Below, piece by piece: positions 18,925 through 30,504 of a stretch of 64,000 bases of DNA (position 1 is its first letter; each line of letters opens with the position of its first letter). The stretch is from Trissonchulus latispiculum. Its lineage: Eukaryota; Nematoda; Enoplea; Enoplida; Ironidae. Below the pieces are notes generated by a model that worked only from the letters and a program-made list of their open reading frames with translations, was not told where the DNA came from and did not search any database. The translations under genes and the position numbers were made by a program. The stretch is taken from assembly GCA_030248195.1 (NCBI GenBank), contig JASAND010026213.1:1-64000 (forward strand), read 5' to 3'.

Positions 18925-21790
18925 GTGCCTTTTCGCGAATGGGTAGAGTAGAGTAGAGTAGAGTAGAGTTAAAATTAACTCTTTTAACCCTTTTCATGAA
19001 TGCACAGGGTTAAATTTAACTCTGCCTTTTTTAACTTTTAACTCTGCAGGGTTAAAAATCAGAGTTAAAAGAGTTAAAACTGGCAGAGTTAAAATTAACT
19101 CTGTGCATTCGCGAAAAGAGTTAAAAGAGTTAAAACTGGTAAAGTTAAAATTAACTCTCTGCATACGTGAAAAGAGTTAAAATAATAATATAATTTTTGC
19201 TTACGCAATGTCCAACTTTTCACCATTTGAGGATTTTGAAAAAAGCTTCTTTACTTTTAGAAAACTTTAAATAAAATAAAACAACAAAAGAAGATATTTA
19301 CTTATTTCATTAATAGACATTTATTACATCTTCAATGTAGCGTCATCCTGTAATAGGGCGATTCAGGCGAATCCCTGTGTAACTTGCAGTTTTTAACCGA
19401 TTTTGCTGAAATTTAGCATGGATCCATTTCAATAAATTATTGACCAATCTGCAGCAAAATTTTAAAGTTAAAGCTTTTAAGGGGTTAACGACATGGGTAA
19501 AATTGCAATTGAGGGGGAGCCAACCAAAGATTTTTACGATTTTCATGAAATTTTCAGAGTTCGCTGAAAAGTAATCTAAAGACAGTGTTTCGGTCTAGGT
19601 TTTTGTTGTTTCTTTTGCCAGCTTGCATTTTAGCCTACAATAAAGTGCTAATGAATAGTTGAGTCGAAAAACATGCATCATGTTCCTTTGCTGAGACCAC
19701 GACACAGCCCAAAAACCTTTGTACATATTTTTAGCAACCTTGGTTTTCCTAAAAACTTGAACAATTTTGGTCAATTTCAACTAAACTTTAATACTAAAAA
19801 GATAGGTGCAGCAGAATTAAATAGAAAACTGTTTGTTTAATAAAATTCAATATAGATTTCAAATTTGAATTGAAATGGTTGCCCTTAGAATCACAGTTGG
19901 GATAACAATTGATCCTGTACTGTAGGAATTCTGATGAACATAAAGAGTTGCAGCTGGGTTCGCGTAACATTCGTCTAGATGTCCTTTCAAAAATTCAAAA
20001 ATCAAAATTTTTTAAAGTTTACAGTAATTTTCATGGCAAAATTAGTGCTTTAAGGTGGTGATTCCTTTTGGGCACATGTTGTTGCTTGACGGCTCAAAGC
20101 AAGATGCAATTTGATGAAACTTTCCAAAATAAGTTCATTTGGTGTTCTAACACCCTTCGCGCAATCCCGCTTCAAAATTTCGAGATTTCCGTTCTGGACG
20201 GTTTTCGGCAATTTCTGACAGTTGAGCAGCAACTGCATAGTTATGACTATACTCATTTGAAAGATCTCGTTGAGCTCTACATTTGTGCTTTTGGAAGCAA
20301 GTTTCTAGCTCTTTTCTAGTGTGAGATATAGCCGATTTTCTTATTTTGACGTTGAAAACTTGTCATTTTTGCAGAAATCAAATAATCCACGATTTCTTGA
20401 GCTACGCAAGCAGTAAAATTTTACTAAGGTTGTCGATTTGAAGGTCTCGTCGAGGCCGATTATCCGAGGCATGATACTCTTCCAACTGCTATCCCGTGAG
20501 CTGCTATCATAAAAAATGTAGTTTTTGCAAAAACATGACCAAATTTTTTCCAGCGATTGTGGAGCATTTATTATGCAAGCTAGAGGGTTGCCACTTACTA
20601 GACGTGTTTTACACAAAAATACCCAGGGACCCTTTTTTAGTTGCCCCGATTGCTGCTTTCTAGCTAAAGTGGCCGCTTGCTAAAGTTGGGAAAAGTAGGC
20701 AAAATCCAGGTTGCGCAAACATTTTAGCTAATTTCTTCATAACGAAGAGTGATTTCATGATAATTAAAAAAGGGTCCCCAGCTATTTGATAGTAGAATCG
20801 AATGATGTAGCCGAAGTCTCACGAAAAAATTTATTTTATTCTGCAAAAAATCTGGAAAATTAAAGTACTTCAAAAATCCAGGAAAATAGTTTCCGATTAC
20901 TGAAGTTAGTTTCATTGCATTCATTAGAAAGAGAAAATATTAAGCTCCATTTTGATATAAAAATGACTTCTTAACTCTAAGTAATGAATGAGTAATAAGG
21001 GTTCAAAGTTGATGTCTCCAAAAGGAATCACCACCTTAATTAACTCACTTTTTGGAAAATATTGAGCTTTCGCTTAATAGTCCCGTTGATTCGGCTTTTC
21101 GTGTTGCCAGCTCTGATACATGCTTCAAATTTGCATTCATAAAGTGGTGTTAAATACCTACAAAAATAATTTAGAGCCTACTTATAATGATAATTAATTA
21201 TTTTAACTTAATTAATTTTATTTATTAATTCTAAAAATGCAGCATGTGTAAAACATTTTGTTCGATCTAATTTAATTTTATTAAGTAGCCCATTTCGTTG
21301 CTTTAGCGTAAATAATTCAGCAGAGTATTGGCAAAGCCTTGAGTATTTTTGAAGCATTATGAACCATCCAATGAAATTATGTGTTGCACATTCATTGAAT
21401 AGATTATCTTGTTATTTTTAAAGCTATATTACGCGCACAAAATGTGGCAATAACAATGTAAAGGATAGAAGATTTTAACTCGTTTAACCCGTGCGCCGAG
21501 ACGCGGGTTAAAATCCAATGTTAAATGTCGTGAGCGAGTTAAAAGAGTTAAATTTAAGCCATTCATGAAAAGGGTAGAGTTAAATTTAACTCTGTAGGTT
21601 TTTAACTCCACGTGTCATTCACGAAGAGAGTAGAGTTAAAAGAGTTAATTTTTAACTCTTTTCGCGAATGAGCGTAGAGTTAAAAATTTTAACTCTGCTT
21701 AACTCGGCGAGTTAATTTTAACTCGTTTAACCCATTCGCGAAAAGGATCGAGCTAAATTTAACTCGTTTAACCCATTCGCGAAAAGGCCC
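18925..21790. mobile_element. MITE family G, copy 3 (2.87 kb, holds A4)
   Basis: The left end is GTGCCTTTTCGCGAATGGGT after TAA (18922-18924). The right end is the inverse, CCCATTCGCGAAAAGGCCC, before TAG (21791-21793). GAGTTAAA-type subterminal repeats fill 18945-19185 and 21475-21780. The 2.2-kb centre is AT-rich unique sequence plus element A4, so this copy is much longer than G1 and G2 and could be nearer a parental element. No transposase frame is visible. Confidence 0.75.
20054..21035 (+). mobile_element. TTAA element family A, copy 4 (982 bp)
   Basis: Perfect TTAA flanks (20050-20053 and 21036-21039) and termini matching A1. Same orientation as the other copies. It lies wholly inside MITE G3. 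Confidence 0.92.
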
Positions 21791-21817
21791 TAGAGTGCGA
21801 AGCTTGTCATACTCTTA

Positions 21818-22294
21818 GGGTGGCATACACCAAATCTGATTAAATTAAGTGTGAATTAGGCTAAGTAGCAGTTAAGTGGCAATTAGCTAAGTGCCACTTA
21901 AAGTTGAAACGTAATTTCGTTGCACCAACTGATACTTAACTATTGCCACTTAATTTAATTAGCAGTTAAGTACGACTTAAGTAGCAACTTAAGTCACGTG
22001 TTTTTGTCTTAGTCAATTGTGAAAGCGGAGTTGGCGATTAAGTGGCACTTAAGTAACAACGAAGTGCCAATTAACTGATGCTTAAAGTCGTTGCACCAGC
22101 AAAGTTTGACTTTAAGTAGGACTTAAAGTTAAGCAGGAACCAAGGAAAATTTAAGTGTCAGGCGGATGAAGATTAACTGGTACTTAAGTTAAGTATAATT
22201 GGTGCAACAACTTAAGATCGAATTAAAACTTAATCGCCAGTAAAGTGGGAATTAACTTTAAGTAACAGCTAATTTCCATTGGTGCAAGCCACCG
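21818..22294. mobile_element. MITE family I built from AGTTAAGT/ACTTAACT words (477 bp)
   Basis: The termini GGGTGGCATACACCAA and TTGGTGCAAGCCACCG are imperfect inverses, flanked by TTA (21815-21817 and 22295-22297). The interior is reiterated (A)AGTTAAGT-like words in both orientations. Removing it plus one TTA reconnects the J-element arm. Confidence 0.85.
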
Positions 22295-22429
22295 TTAGTT
22301 ATTATGTACTCTTGGTACATCCAATAAGTAGCCAGCCACTATTACAACCTTAAACCCGTAGATACCGGCACAGCTGAATTTTAACTTCCATTATGTGTAA
22401 CACGCATGGGCAATGCCTGCACAACTCCT

Positions 22430-23085
22430 GCACATGTGCAGGCTAGGAAAAATTCACCCCCGCGCAGTGCGCAGCAAAAATTTTACCCCCGCGCAGTAAA
22501 GTTTTTACCCAGCGGAGGAAAGCGCGTCAAGATTTTATCCCGTGCAGCAAATTTTATCGCAGCGCAACAAAATTTTTACCCTCGCGCAGCAAAGCGCATA
22601 AAAATCTAATCCCGCACTGCAAAATTTTACCCCCGCGCAACAAAGCGCATTAGAAGTTTATCCGTGCAACGAAATTTCTAACTCGAGCAGCAAATTTTAT
22701 CCAGGCTAAGTAAAATTTTTACCCCCGCGCAACAAAATTTTTACCCGCGCGCAACAAAGCGCATTAGAAGTTTATCCCGTGCAACGAAATTTATAACACG
22801 AGCAGCGAATTTTACCCAGCTCAGTAAAATTTCTACCCACGCGCAACAAAGTGCAACAAAATTTTTATCGCCCGCAGCAAGCAATTTCCCACTGCGCAAC
22901 AAAAGAGCATTATAAATTTATCCCGTGCAACGAAATTTCTAACTCGAGCAGCAAATTCGCTCAGTACAATTTTTACCCTCGCACAACAAAGCGCATCTAA
23001 ATTTTTTCCCGCGCAACAAACTTTTTATCGCGCGCAGCAAACGTTTTACCACCGCGCAACAAAAGAGCATTAGAAATTTATTTAC
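22430..23085. repeat. Degenerate short tandem repeat, CGCGCARCAAA units
   Basis: About twenty imperfect copies of a 25-45-bp unit around CCCGCGCAACAAAATTTTTAC, some with AGCGCATTAGAAGTTTATCC inserts. The strand is consistent. Not coding; no terminal repeats are obvious. Confidence 0.75.
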
Positions 23086-23416
23086 TTTTATTTAAAACGT
23101 TTCGCGCCTGCCACGCATTGACCAGTACATTTTTGACCAGAAAATTTCGCGCCATCGGCCCGTTTTGTTTATATTTCCTTATAAATTTTCGCGCCTCCGG
23201 CGAGTTTTCCATTACATTTATTCCAAAATGTTTGGACTTGTGATGTGTTTTCTGTTTCATTTCCTTTGAAACTTTTCGAGCCATCGGCGCATTTTGTTTT
23301 TATACATATCATTAAAACAAACTGCGCCTTCGGTGCATTCTCCTGTAGCTTAAAAGTTGAGTTAAGTTCGCAGTCGAACGCTTAAAGATACGCAGTCAAA
23401 AAATACGCAATCGGCA
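23086..23416. repeat. TTTCGCGCC-(T/A)-CGGCG repeat block
   Basis: Several copies of a TTTTCGCGCCTYCGGCG-like word spaced 60-70 bp apart (23100, 23145, 23185, 23320). The same word occurs inside the hAT-like elements at 30047 and 53730, so this may be a decayed element interior. Confidence 0.45.
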
Positions 23417-23424
23417 ATTGGCAT

Positions 23425-23706
23425 CAGGGTTGGGCGAAACCGAGACCAACAATTTCAGGCTTCTTAGTTTCTTCTAGTTTTTGAGGCTTAGGGCCAGTGT
23501 TAGCTACTTTAACACATAAAAACGGTTTTCTCACGTCGTTAGTTAGTTTTCATAACATTGATTTAAATTTTTCGCTGAAAAATGATGGTTTCAAAATAAT
23601 TCCTGTGACGGTCCAAAACGGAGACTTTTCGGATGGACGAGACCGACACCGAGACTGGCCAAGTCTCGGCATTTCAGCCAGACCGAGACCGAGACTCCCA
23701 ACTCTG
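23425..23706. mobile_element. hAT-like MITE with perfect 8-bp duplication (282 bp)
   Basis: Exact 8-bp duplication ATTGGCAT at 23417-23424 and 23707-23714. The termini are CAGGGTTGGG and CCCAACTCTG, then CCGAGAC words inside both ends. A CAGNG terminus with an 8-bp duplication is the hAT signature. No transposase. Confidence 0.9.
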
Positions 23707-23714
23707 ATTGGCAT

Positions 23715-26008
23715 TTCAAGACTGCTCTCAATTAATTTCTTGAAACAATTTACCGTAGTTTGGGCGCGGGCCTTTTTTCTGAGGCTATCGCCCCTATGCC
23801 ATCCAGGGGCTCATCCTGTAAGAGGCCGCCCCCGCCGCGATTCATAGGTATGAAAAATTAAGGATAAAAATAGAAAAAAGGACAAAAACTAAATACGTTC
23901 CTACTTCATTAAATTTCGCGCTATATACAAAAAATCAAAGAATTTCCTAATTTTTAATGGAATATTTATATGTTGCGTTTAGGAAGAAAATCTTGAAATG
24001 AATCCGATTTTTCGGAGAAAATAGCTAGTTTTGTTTTAAAATGAGTAGAATTTAAAAAAACTTTCTCGGTTCTTCAAAGTGAAAGGAATTAAAGTTTTGT
24101 AGACAGATTTTATTGCAAAAACAAAAACGTTCTTCAACTGGGGGCTCTGCCCCCCAGATCCCCCGTTGCAAACCTTTTACCGCCACCTTTATAATTTTTT
24201 ACGGCCCTTCCCCTCTTAATTGTTCCATTCTACAATGGTTGTTTCGTTCCATCTCCAGTTGCTTGCTTATATACATAGTTTACTTACATGCTCTTGATTA
24301 TATGTTCTAAAAACGGAGTGTGGTCAAGTCAACGCTCGAGCAAAGTTCTCCTTAAGCTATATCACACATTGAATTCATCCTGCCGCCGCTTCCTTCATAA
24401 TTTATTTTTCTAGATAGATATTGAATTTTTGCAAAAAATTATTTTGTTTTTGCTGTTTTTTACTACATTCTTTCCCTAATGTTTCCCAGCTGGATCAGTT
24501 TTTCACACCGATTTCTGTCAAACCATAAAGTTGGACTAGCAGTTTGGTTAAAATTCCAATTGTATGCAGGAGCCAAACATTTGAGTGTTTCCAGTAAGGA
24601 TTTTCCCACCGCCTTGAGGATTGTATCAGACGAAATCAGAAGGTTATATCAACGGCTTTTAATGTAAAAATTACTTGTCATAGCTTCGACTTTTGATAAC
24701 TAATTATAACTTGGTTAATTATGCTAATTTAATCTTAGAAACGGACTGAATTATAACTGCATTCATAAAATTCCCTTGCTATTTAAGTAAAACCAGAGCA
24801 TAAAAGTTTAGCATTTTTGCGAGATTCATCAAAATCTTAGAGGATTGCGTAAAAGATAGTAAATCTTTGCAACAAAGGGGCTTGAAAGATGAGTGAGTAA
24901 AACAGAGCTTTGTAAAAACTACAGTCGACACATATCGTGAAAAATTAAAAATTTGACCCCCCGCGCAGTGAGCTCGAAGGCTGTGCAGGCTAGAGCCAAG
25001 TTCATTGCCCATGTATGATGTGTAATTAAGAATATTAAAATATATAAGGCCATTGAAAATTTGTAAATGGAATTTTGCTTGTACACTTGAAATTGCATCG
25101 AAATTTATTGAAAAATTGTCATTTAACGACGAATACTACCGGCCCGGCCCGCCACCCTACCTCTCCAGTCCCTCACACAATACGTTTGAAAGCTCTTGAT
25201 GAGCTGAACAACCTTTATCATAGAGCCAACTTGCAGAAATTCAATCAATTCGCAGAATTTACGAACAGCTCCATAGCATTAGTAAAATCCGACTTTCATG
25301 ATTTCCCGTAATTTTGTTTATTTTCTGCTATTGGTTCTCATCAGGAACTTTCAAATGATTCCCAAATTACTGTGAGGCATTAGAAAAATGTTTGAAATCC
25401 GGAAACTCCGTTTGGCGCGAATTCCGGTAATTAGGCGCATTTTCAAGAGTTCGTTCTATATGTTACAAAAGTTGTTCACCTCGTTAAGAGCTTCGAATGA
25501 TTGATACCATCTTGTGGGTATTGGAGAAAAATTTTTAAAATCCGGAAAAAGAGTCCGTTTTCGTGAAAAGTTTGTAATAGCAAAAAATGCGTAGTTGGAA
25601 CAGCTCATTCGATCGTAAAAACAAAATTTTGATTGCGGTAAAATTGGGCGAAAAAGATTTTTTGCTAAGGAAACCAGGAATTTCTGATTTTCAAAATATC
25701 GATCTCCTACAAATTCTAAAAAACATGTACTATATTTGAAAGGTTTCGCAGGACTAAGCCTGCAAGGTCAAATTTACACAAAGCGAAACCAACACCTTAA
25801 GAACAGAGCCACCCGCGGTGACTAACAAAAATGTCCAACAAAACTTAGTACCCTACTAAAACAAATCTATCATTTTATTTTTGTCAAAAACATACATTTT
25901 CGTTCTATACGTGCATTATTCCCATTCATAATATGATCAAATAAAACAATCATAATTACATGTTGTATATACTACTGCATACAATTGCAAACATTCATAT
26001 TATTATAG
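23715..26008. other. Intergenic sequence with a decayed hAT-like interior
   Basis: 23785-24240 resembles the interior of the element at 44295-44663 (AAAAACAAAAACKTTCTTCAA followed by a GGGGKCTCCGCCCCCAGA-type block and TTTTACCGCC), but the termini are worn away. The rest is AT-rich with no exon or repeat pair I can defend. Confidence 0.45.
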
Positions 26009-27657
26009 ATGTAACGGGCGTATGGCCTTGGTAATAACTCATAACGCAAATAATATTAATTTCTCTAGATTATAATGACGTACGTAGTCATTAGTAAACG
26101 TAAACTTAGACAACGTCCCACAGTCAGCGCCAGACAATAATTGACGTAAGTAAGGATTGCACCATAGTTTTAGAAATGGCGGCATGGTGCTTTCGTAATT
26201 ATAATAACTGTGAACAGGCGATGCCCAGACGCTGACGGCGACGGAAATTGCACATGTATTTAACCCTTTTCTGCCCAAGACTTCTCGGGGAAAGCTGTTG
26301 AAATGACCAGTTTTACCTTCTTGGCTGCCGTTTTTTACTGAAACCATCTAGAGAAATGGGATTGCCACCAATCGATAGAGAATTAATTGCTCTACATTTC
26401 ATAATGGTGTCATTGAAGGGTACCCACCCGATGCGCCCAGAAAAAGTTAGAAGCCGTCAAAGTCGGATAAAGTACAAATTTTTGCTAAACGTGCATTGCA
26501 AAATCCAATATATTTATTTCAAGGTGAAAGTGTTGATGCTAAAATGGAGTGAACTATACGTTATTTTAATGCTCATCACCTCACGCATCACCTGGTGGAA
26601 CGACTTTTCCGCCGACGAACTACAGCCGGCTCTGGATTTGCTTGAATGCAGTGCTCGAACAGGGCTTGAAATCATCAAAATTTTCATAGCCGGTGAAATG
26701 CTATAGAAACTAAATTTTTCAAGCAGGTGACGAAGTATTCTCCCAAAACAGGGTGGACGTGTCGAAGAAAAAAGGAGCAAATGCCCATATTGCTAACGGG
26801 CAACTGGACCCGGTCTCAAGAAATAAGACGCACAAATCACCACACAATTATTATTATAATTACGAAAGCACCATGCCGCCGTTTCTAAAACTATGGTGAA
26901 ATCCTTACTTACGTCAATTATTATCTGGCGCTGACTGTTGGACGTAGTCTAAGTTTACGTACGTCATTATAATCTCGAGAAATTAATATCAAGAGTACAT
27001 AATAAAGAGTATGAAACTCAATCATGCTAGGTATGCTCGGTTCATTAACTCGGGACCCCCCCGTAACTTCCGGGGGGGGTCCCCACTTTGCACTAATTAC
27101 ACGCTTTCATATAAGCGTGTGTCTGCTCGCTGATTGGCCCACTAGCTTAAGGCTTACTGTAAGTAATTTATTAGTTTTTTTAATTAATTAATTATAACTT
27201 TAATTAGTTTAGTACAATCAAAAAACTAATTCGACAACTTTGTAGCATTTTTCTGCTCTTTCCAATACAAACATTTGCAGGAATGTAGTGTGCAACAATT
27301 TTTATATCATTGGAAAGAGCAGAAAAAATGTTACAAAGTTGTCGAATTAGTTTTTTGATTGTACTAAACTAATTAAAGTTATAATTAATTAATTAAAATA
27401 ACTAATAAATTACTTACAGTAAGGCTTAGGCTAGTGGGCCAATCAGCGAGCAGACACACGCTTATATGAAAGCGTGTAATTAGTGCAAAGTGGGACCCCC
27501 CCGAAAGTTACGGGGGGGGGGGTCCCGAGTTAATGAACCGAGCATACCTAGCATAATTTGTACATGCTAGTGTAAGAGTTTCATGCTCTTATATTATGTA
27601 CTCTTGTTAATATTATTTGTGTTACGAGTTATTACCAAGGCCATACGCTCGTTACAT
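26009..27657. mobile_element. Long inverted-repeat element K, carrying nested palindrome J2
   Basis: The left arm 26009-26226 is repeated in inverse orientation at 26842-26989 plus 27614-27657. The outer end reads ATGTAACGGGCGTATGGCC. The right arm is interrupted by element J2. The 0.6-kb centre has no conserved coding sequence. I could not fix a target duplication for K itself. Confidence 0.8.
26990..27606. mobile_element. Palindromic element J2 with 7-bp duplication (617 bp)
   Basis: The terminus CAAGAGTACATAAT and its inverse are flanked by TTAATAT on both sides (26983-26989 and 27607-27613). Its two halves are almost perfect inverses of about 300 bp each, centred near 27293, including inverted GACCCCCCC blocks. 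The intact left arm of K shows the unoccupied site, a single ATATTAA at 26053-26059, so insertion and duplication are demonstrated internally. Confidence 0.92.
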
Positions 27658-27970
27658 AAAGCGTGATATTTGCATTCACCTGTGTGTTGCGTTGCTCAAA
27701 TTAGGTAAATTTTTACCGCAATGGTAGCTACCTTATTGAATGTGGCTAAATCAAGAAGAATAGGACTGTGATAGTGCAGAAGGGTTTGCAGTGATGGGCG
27801 TTGGCGGAGAATTTGCCGGACACTGGCAGTTGGTCAACGAAACGCCAACGTCAACGCAATCAAACGCCACTTCTAGTCAACTGACTGATTGGTCGTTAGT
27901 CGGCAACGGGCAACGGCCTAAGCTACTCCTATCACCAACGCCGCATACCGTTCTGGGAATGAACATGGTA

Positions 27971-29591
27971 CCGTATTCTCGCGCTTAAGCGAACACCCAC
28001 TTAAGGGGGGGGGTCCATTTTTGGCCGATTTTTCGACCATCTCCGATTTTGCTCGTTTTCACATATTTTGTTCTCCGATTGGTATATTTTAACGAGTTTT
28101 TGAAATTAAAGTCGGATCTTTTACGGTTAATGAGTAATTTCACTTCAAAGTTGAGATCTCATGTGTTAAACATAGGAAACGGGAACAGTTTCAATTTTTT
28201 GACTAGTGTCAAAAAATCTCGAAACTGGGCAAAGATTATCAGCATAATGTGGTATCATTAGAAACGTCTATTTGTATACTTTAATTTGTTGGAATTCGAT
28301 TTTTGAGTTAGGCCTTTAAATTTTTTAAAATAATTTTTGAAGCTTGCTGACTGTGAAATTTGACGTTTTTCGTTGTTGAAAACTGGGGTATTTCAACTTT
28401 GATCAAGCATTACATAAATTGAAAGGCCTAAATTAAAAATCTAATTCCAACAAATCAAAGTACATAAATAGACGTTTCTAACGATACCAAATGATGCGTA
28501 TAATCTTTGCCCAGTTTCGAGATTTTTTGACACTAAGAATTTGGTTTTTTACCAAAATTTTGAATTTTTTCGATTTTTTGCCTATTACGCGAGACCATTG
28601 CAATCAGCAGCTACCAAATGCCAAAATATCTCGTTTCACGTTATTTCTGGTGACTGCAGTTCAGTGTTGACTACAATTATTCCTGCTAAGTAGCACAACG
28701 TGATCGCTGCATCCCAATCTGTCGGACTGGCACCCATATAGCAAAAATATCGATTTTTTCAAATTTCTCAAAACGACAAATTTGACATCAATCGAAAGCT
28801 CTTAATGCGGGAAACATTTTTTCTTCTTGGGCTATGGTCCGCAAATGCACCAATTTGAAGTTAATGGCTGTTAAAGGGTTTTGTGATCTAACCTCAACAT
28901 TGGCTTTGCTGCTCCCTAAAAGTCGTTAAAAAGGCATGAAATCACGTTTAGCCTGCCAACACCGGGGCAAAATTAATTCTTTAGATCAATTTTCAAATGT
29001 ACACCCCATTGAAGCTCCAAAATCGAAGACTGTTTAAGGAAAATTGCTTTAGTTTCAAGCGGTACCCTCGTTTCGCCCATTATTACAATTGCAAGCAGTT
29101 GATAGCTCGTAACTCGCGGAGACATGGATGAAACAACTCAATATTTAAACTTGATACGCACAGCATGTGCGGCTACATTATGTGTAAAAATGAGCGAAAT
29201 CCGTGACTACAAAGTTTTTCATGGTGGACCCCCCCCTTAAGAGAACATGTTCTCTTAACTGAACATGTTCTCTTAAGTGAAATCGGAAAATACAGAACCA
29301 CAATTAGAGTAACTGGTGCGGCGAGAGCTAAAATTCTTAAGATTTAACCCACTAATGTTGAATCTTAGTTCTTTGCAAGAAAAAGGAGTCATTTATACCA
29401 TAAACATGACCACTGCAATTATACAAAATAAATAAGTAAATCCGATGATTGGTTTTTAGTGATACTGGTCATTCACTTAAGGGAACATGTTCTCTTAAGT
29501 GAACGTGTTCTCTTAAGTGAAATCAGAAAATTTTCCGATTTTGCCCGTATTTCACTTAAGAGAACATGTTCTCTTAAGCGCGAGAATACGG
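27971..29591. mobile_element. TA-flanked MITE S with CTTAAG-rich interior, carrying R
   Basis: The termini CCGTATTCTCGCGCTTAAG are perfect inverses flanked by TA (27969-27970 and 29592-29593), as for Tc1/mariner MITEs. The right part has several copies of the 22-bp palindrome built on TTAAGAGAACA/TGTTCTCTTAA (29237, 29480, 29553). Element R occupies one of its TTAA sites. Confidence 0.8.
28005..29236. mobile_element. TTAA-flanked element R (1.23 kb) inside S
   Basis: TTAA at 28001-28004 and 29237-29240. Short termini GGGGGGGTCCA and inverse. An inner inverted repeat pairs about 28195-28320 with 28425-28540. No conserved coding frame. Confidence 0.75.
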
Positions 29592-29593
29592 TA

Positions 29594-29905
29594 GTGGTAA
29601 TCGGGCTCCTACTTAGCCTGTTTCGGAGACAAGAATATACGTATATACCAATTGGATCATTCTAACCTTAGTAGTGATGAATATTTGCATTAACTAACAC
29701 TAAGTTACTTTTTCGGAAAACACGAAATTAGGCGTGTGGGCTTTGTTCGCATTAAAAGTTGAGAAGAAATTAAGTCACAACATAAATAGCATAACAAGCA
29801 CAAGATTCTATTATACATGTCAGTTAAATCAATCAAGATTCAGAAATAGTAAGTGAAGGATAGCAAATGAAAGAGCGTGATGGTCTTGCCCATAATCTGC
29901 TTCCT
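29594..29905. other. Spacer, nothing recognised
   Basis: AT-rich sequence between element S and the SINE, with no exon or repeat pair in this window. Confidence 0.3.
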
Positions 29906-29918
29906 CCCCCAATATAGT

Positions 29919-30504
29919 AATGGTAACCCTCGAGAGAGCTCCAACCTACAGAAGGTTATAGGGTGCCGGTGCTTATCTCCGGATTCTAACAGACCTTCAT
30001 AAGGCGTACGCCAGAACACAGACTCCTGTTATCTTCCGACTGCAGTCAAGGCAGCACCCAGGGGGGGTTCAAGGGGTCTAAACTCCCCCTGTTGGGATGA
30101 CAAATGGAAAAATTTTGCTATTTTTATGGCAAAAACAGCTATTTTTAAAAAATTTTCGCGCCTTCGGCGGGATAATTCACTTCTTGCAAGAAATAAACGT
30201 CCAATGTACTGTTTTTTGGCAAAAATGCAAAAATTCTTCAACTTCTGGGGGGCTCCGAGACCCCCCGTTGCGTTTTACCTTGGACCCCCCCTTTTCAAAA
30301 TCCTGGCTGCGGGCCTGACTGCAGTGGCACCCATTTACCGACCAGTTAAGGACAGACAGTTGAGTTGGCTGGAGCCCACGGCGAACCGATATGTGCTTAG
30401 GCCCTTGCTCAAAAGGATTTGTGAAAGCCTTGTGGCAGCGGAAGTTCGAGCCTTGGACTATCGGATCCAAAGTCGAACGCCTTAACCACTCGGCCGTCAC
30501 GGCA
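29919..30504 (-). mobile_element. tRNA-derived SINE, copy 2, split by a hAT-like element
   Basis: A perfect 13-bp duplication CCCCCAATATAGT flanks the insertion (29906-29918 and 30505-30517). On the minus strand the head holds an ACGGCCGAGTGG A-box region (30484-30496) and a CTCGAAC B-box remnant near 30443-30453. The body matches SINE copy 1. The 30047-30317 element interrupts the body where copy 1 reads on without a break. Confidence 0.9.
30047..30317. mobile_element. hAT-like MITE inside the SINE (271 bp)
   Basis: The termini CAAGGCAGCACCCAGG and the inverse of CAGGCCCGCAGCCAGG match at 12 of 16 positions. The 8-bp duplication is ACTGCAGT (30039-30046 and 30318-30325), itself a palindrome. 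The interior holds the TTTTCGCGCCTTCGGCG word and a GGGGGGCTCCGAGACCCCCC hairpin seen in the other hAT-like elements. Confidence 0.82.

Larger units (their letters stand above)
18886..22314. mobile_element. Right arm of a family J element broken up by nested insertions
   Basis: The J arm begins ATCGTGCAGATGATGTC at 18886 and is interrupted at 18925 by MITE G3. It resumes at 21791 (AGTGCGAAGCTTGTCATACT), is interrupted again by MITE I at 21818, and ends with TTATTATGTACTCTTG at 22314. The joined pieces are collinear with the intact arm at 37858-37946. The left arm is missing. Confidence 0.75.

Noticed and set aside
26356..26706. 116-residue plus-strand frame
   Set aside because: Lies in the centre of inverted-repeat element K; no known domain and no supporting codon pattern.
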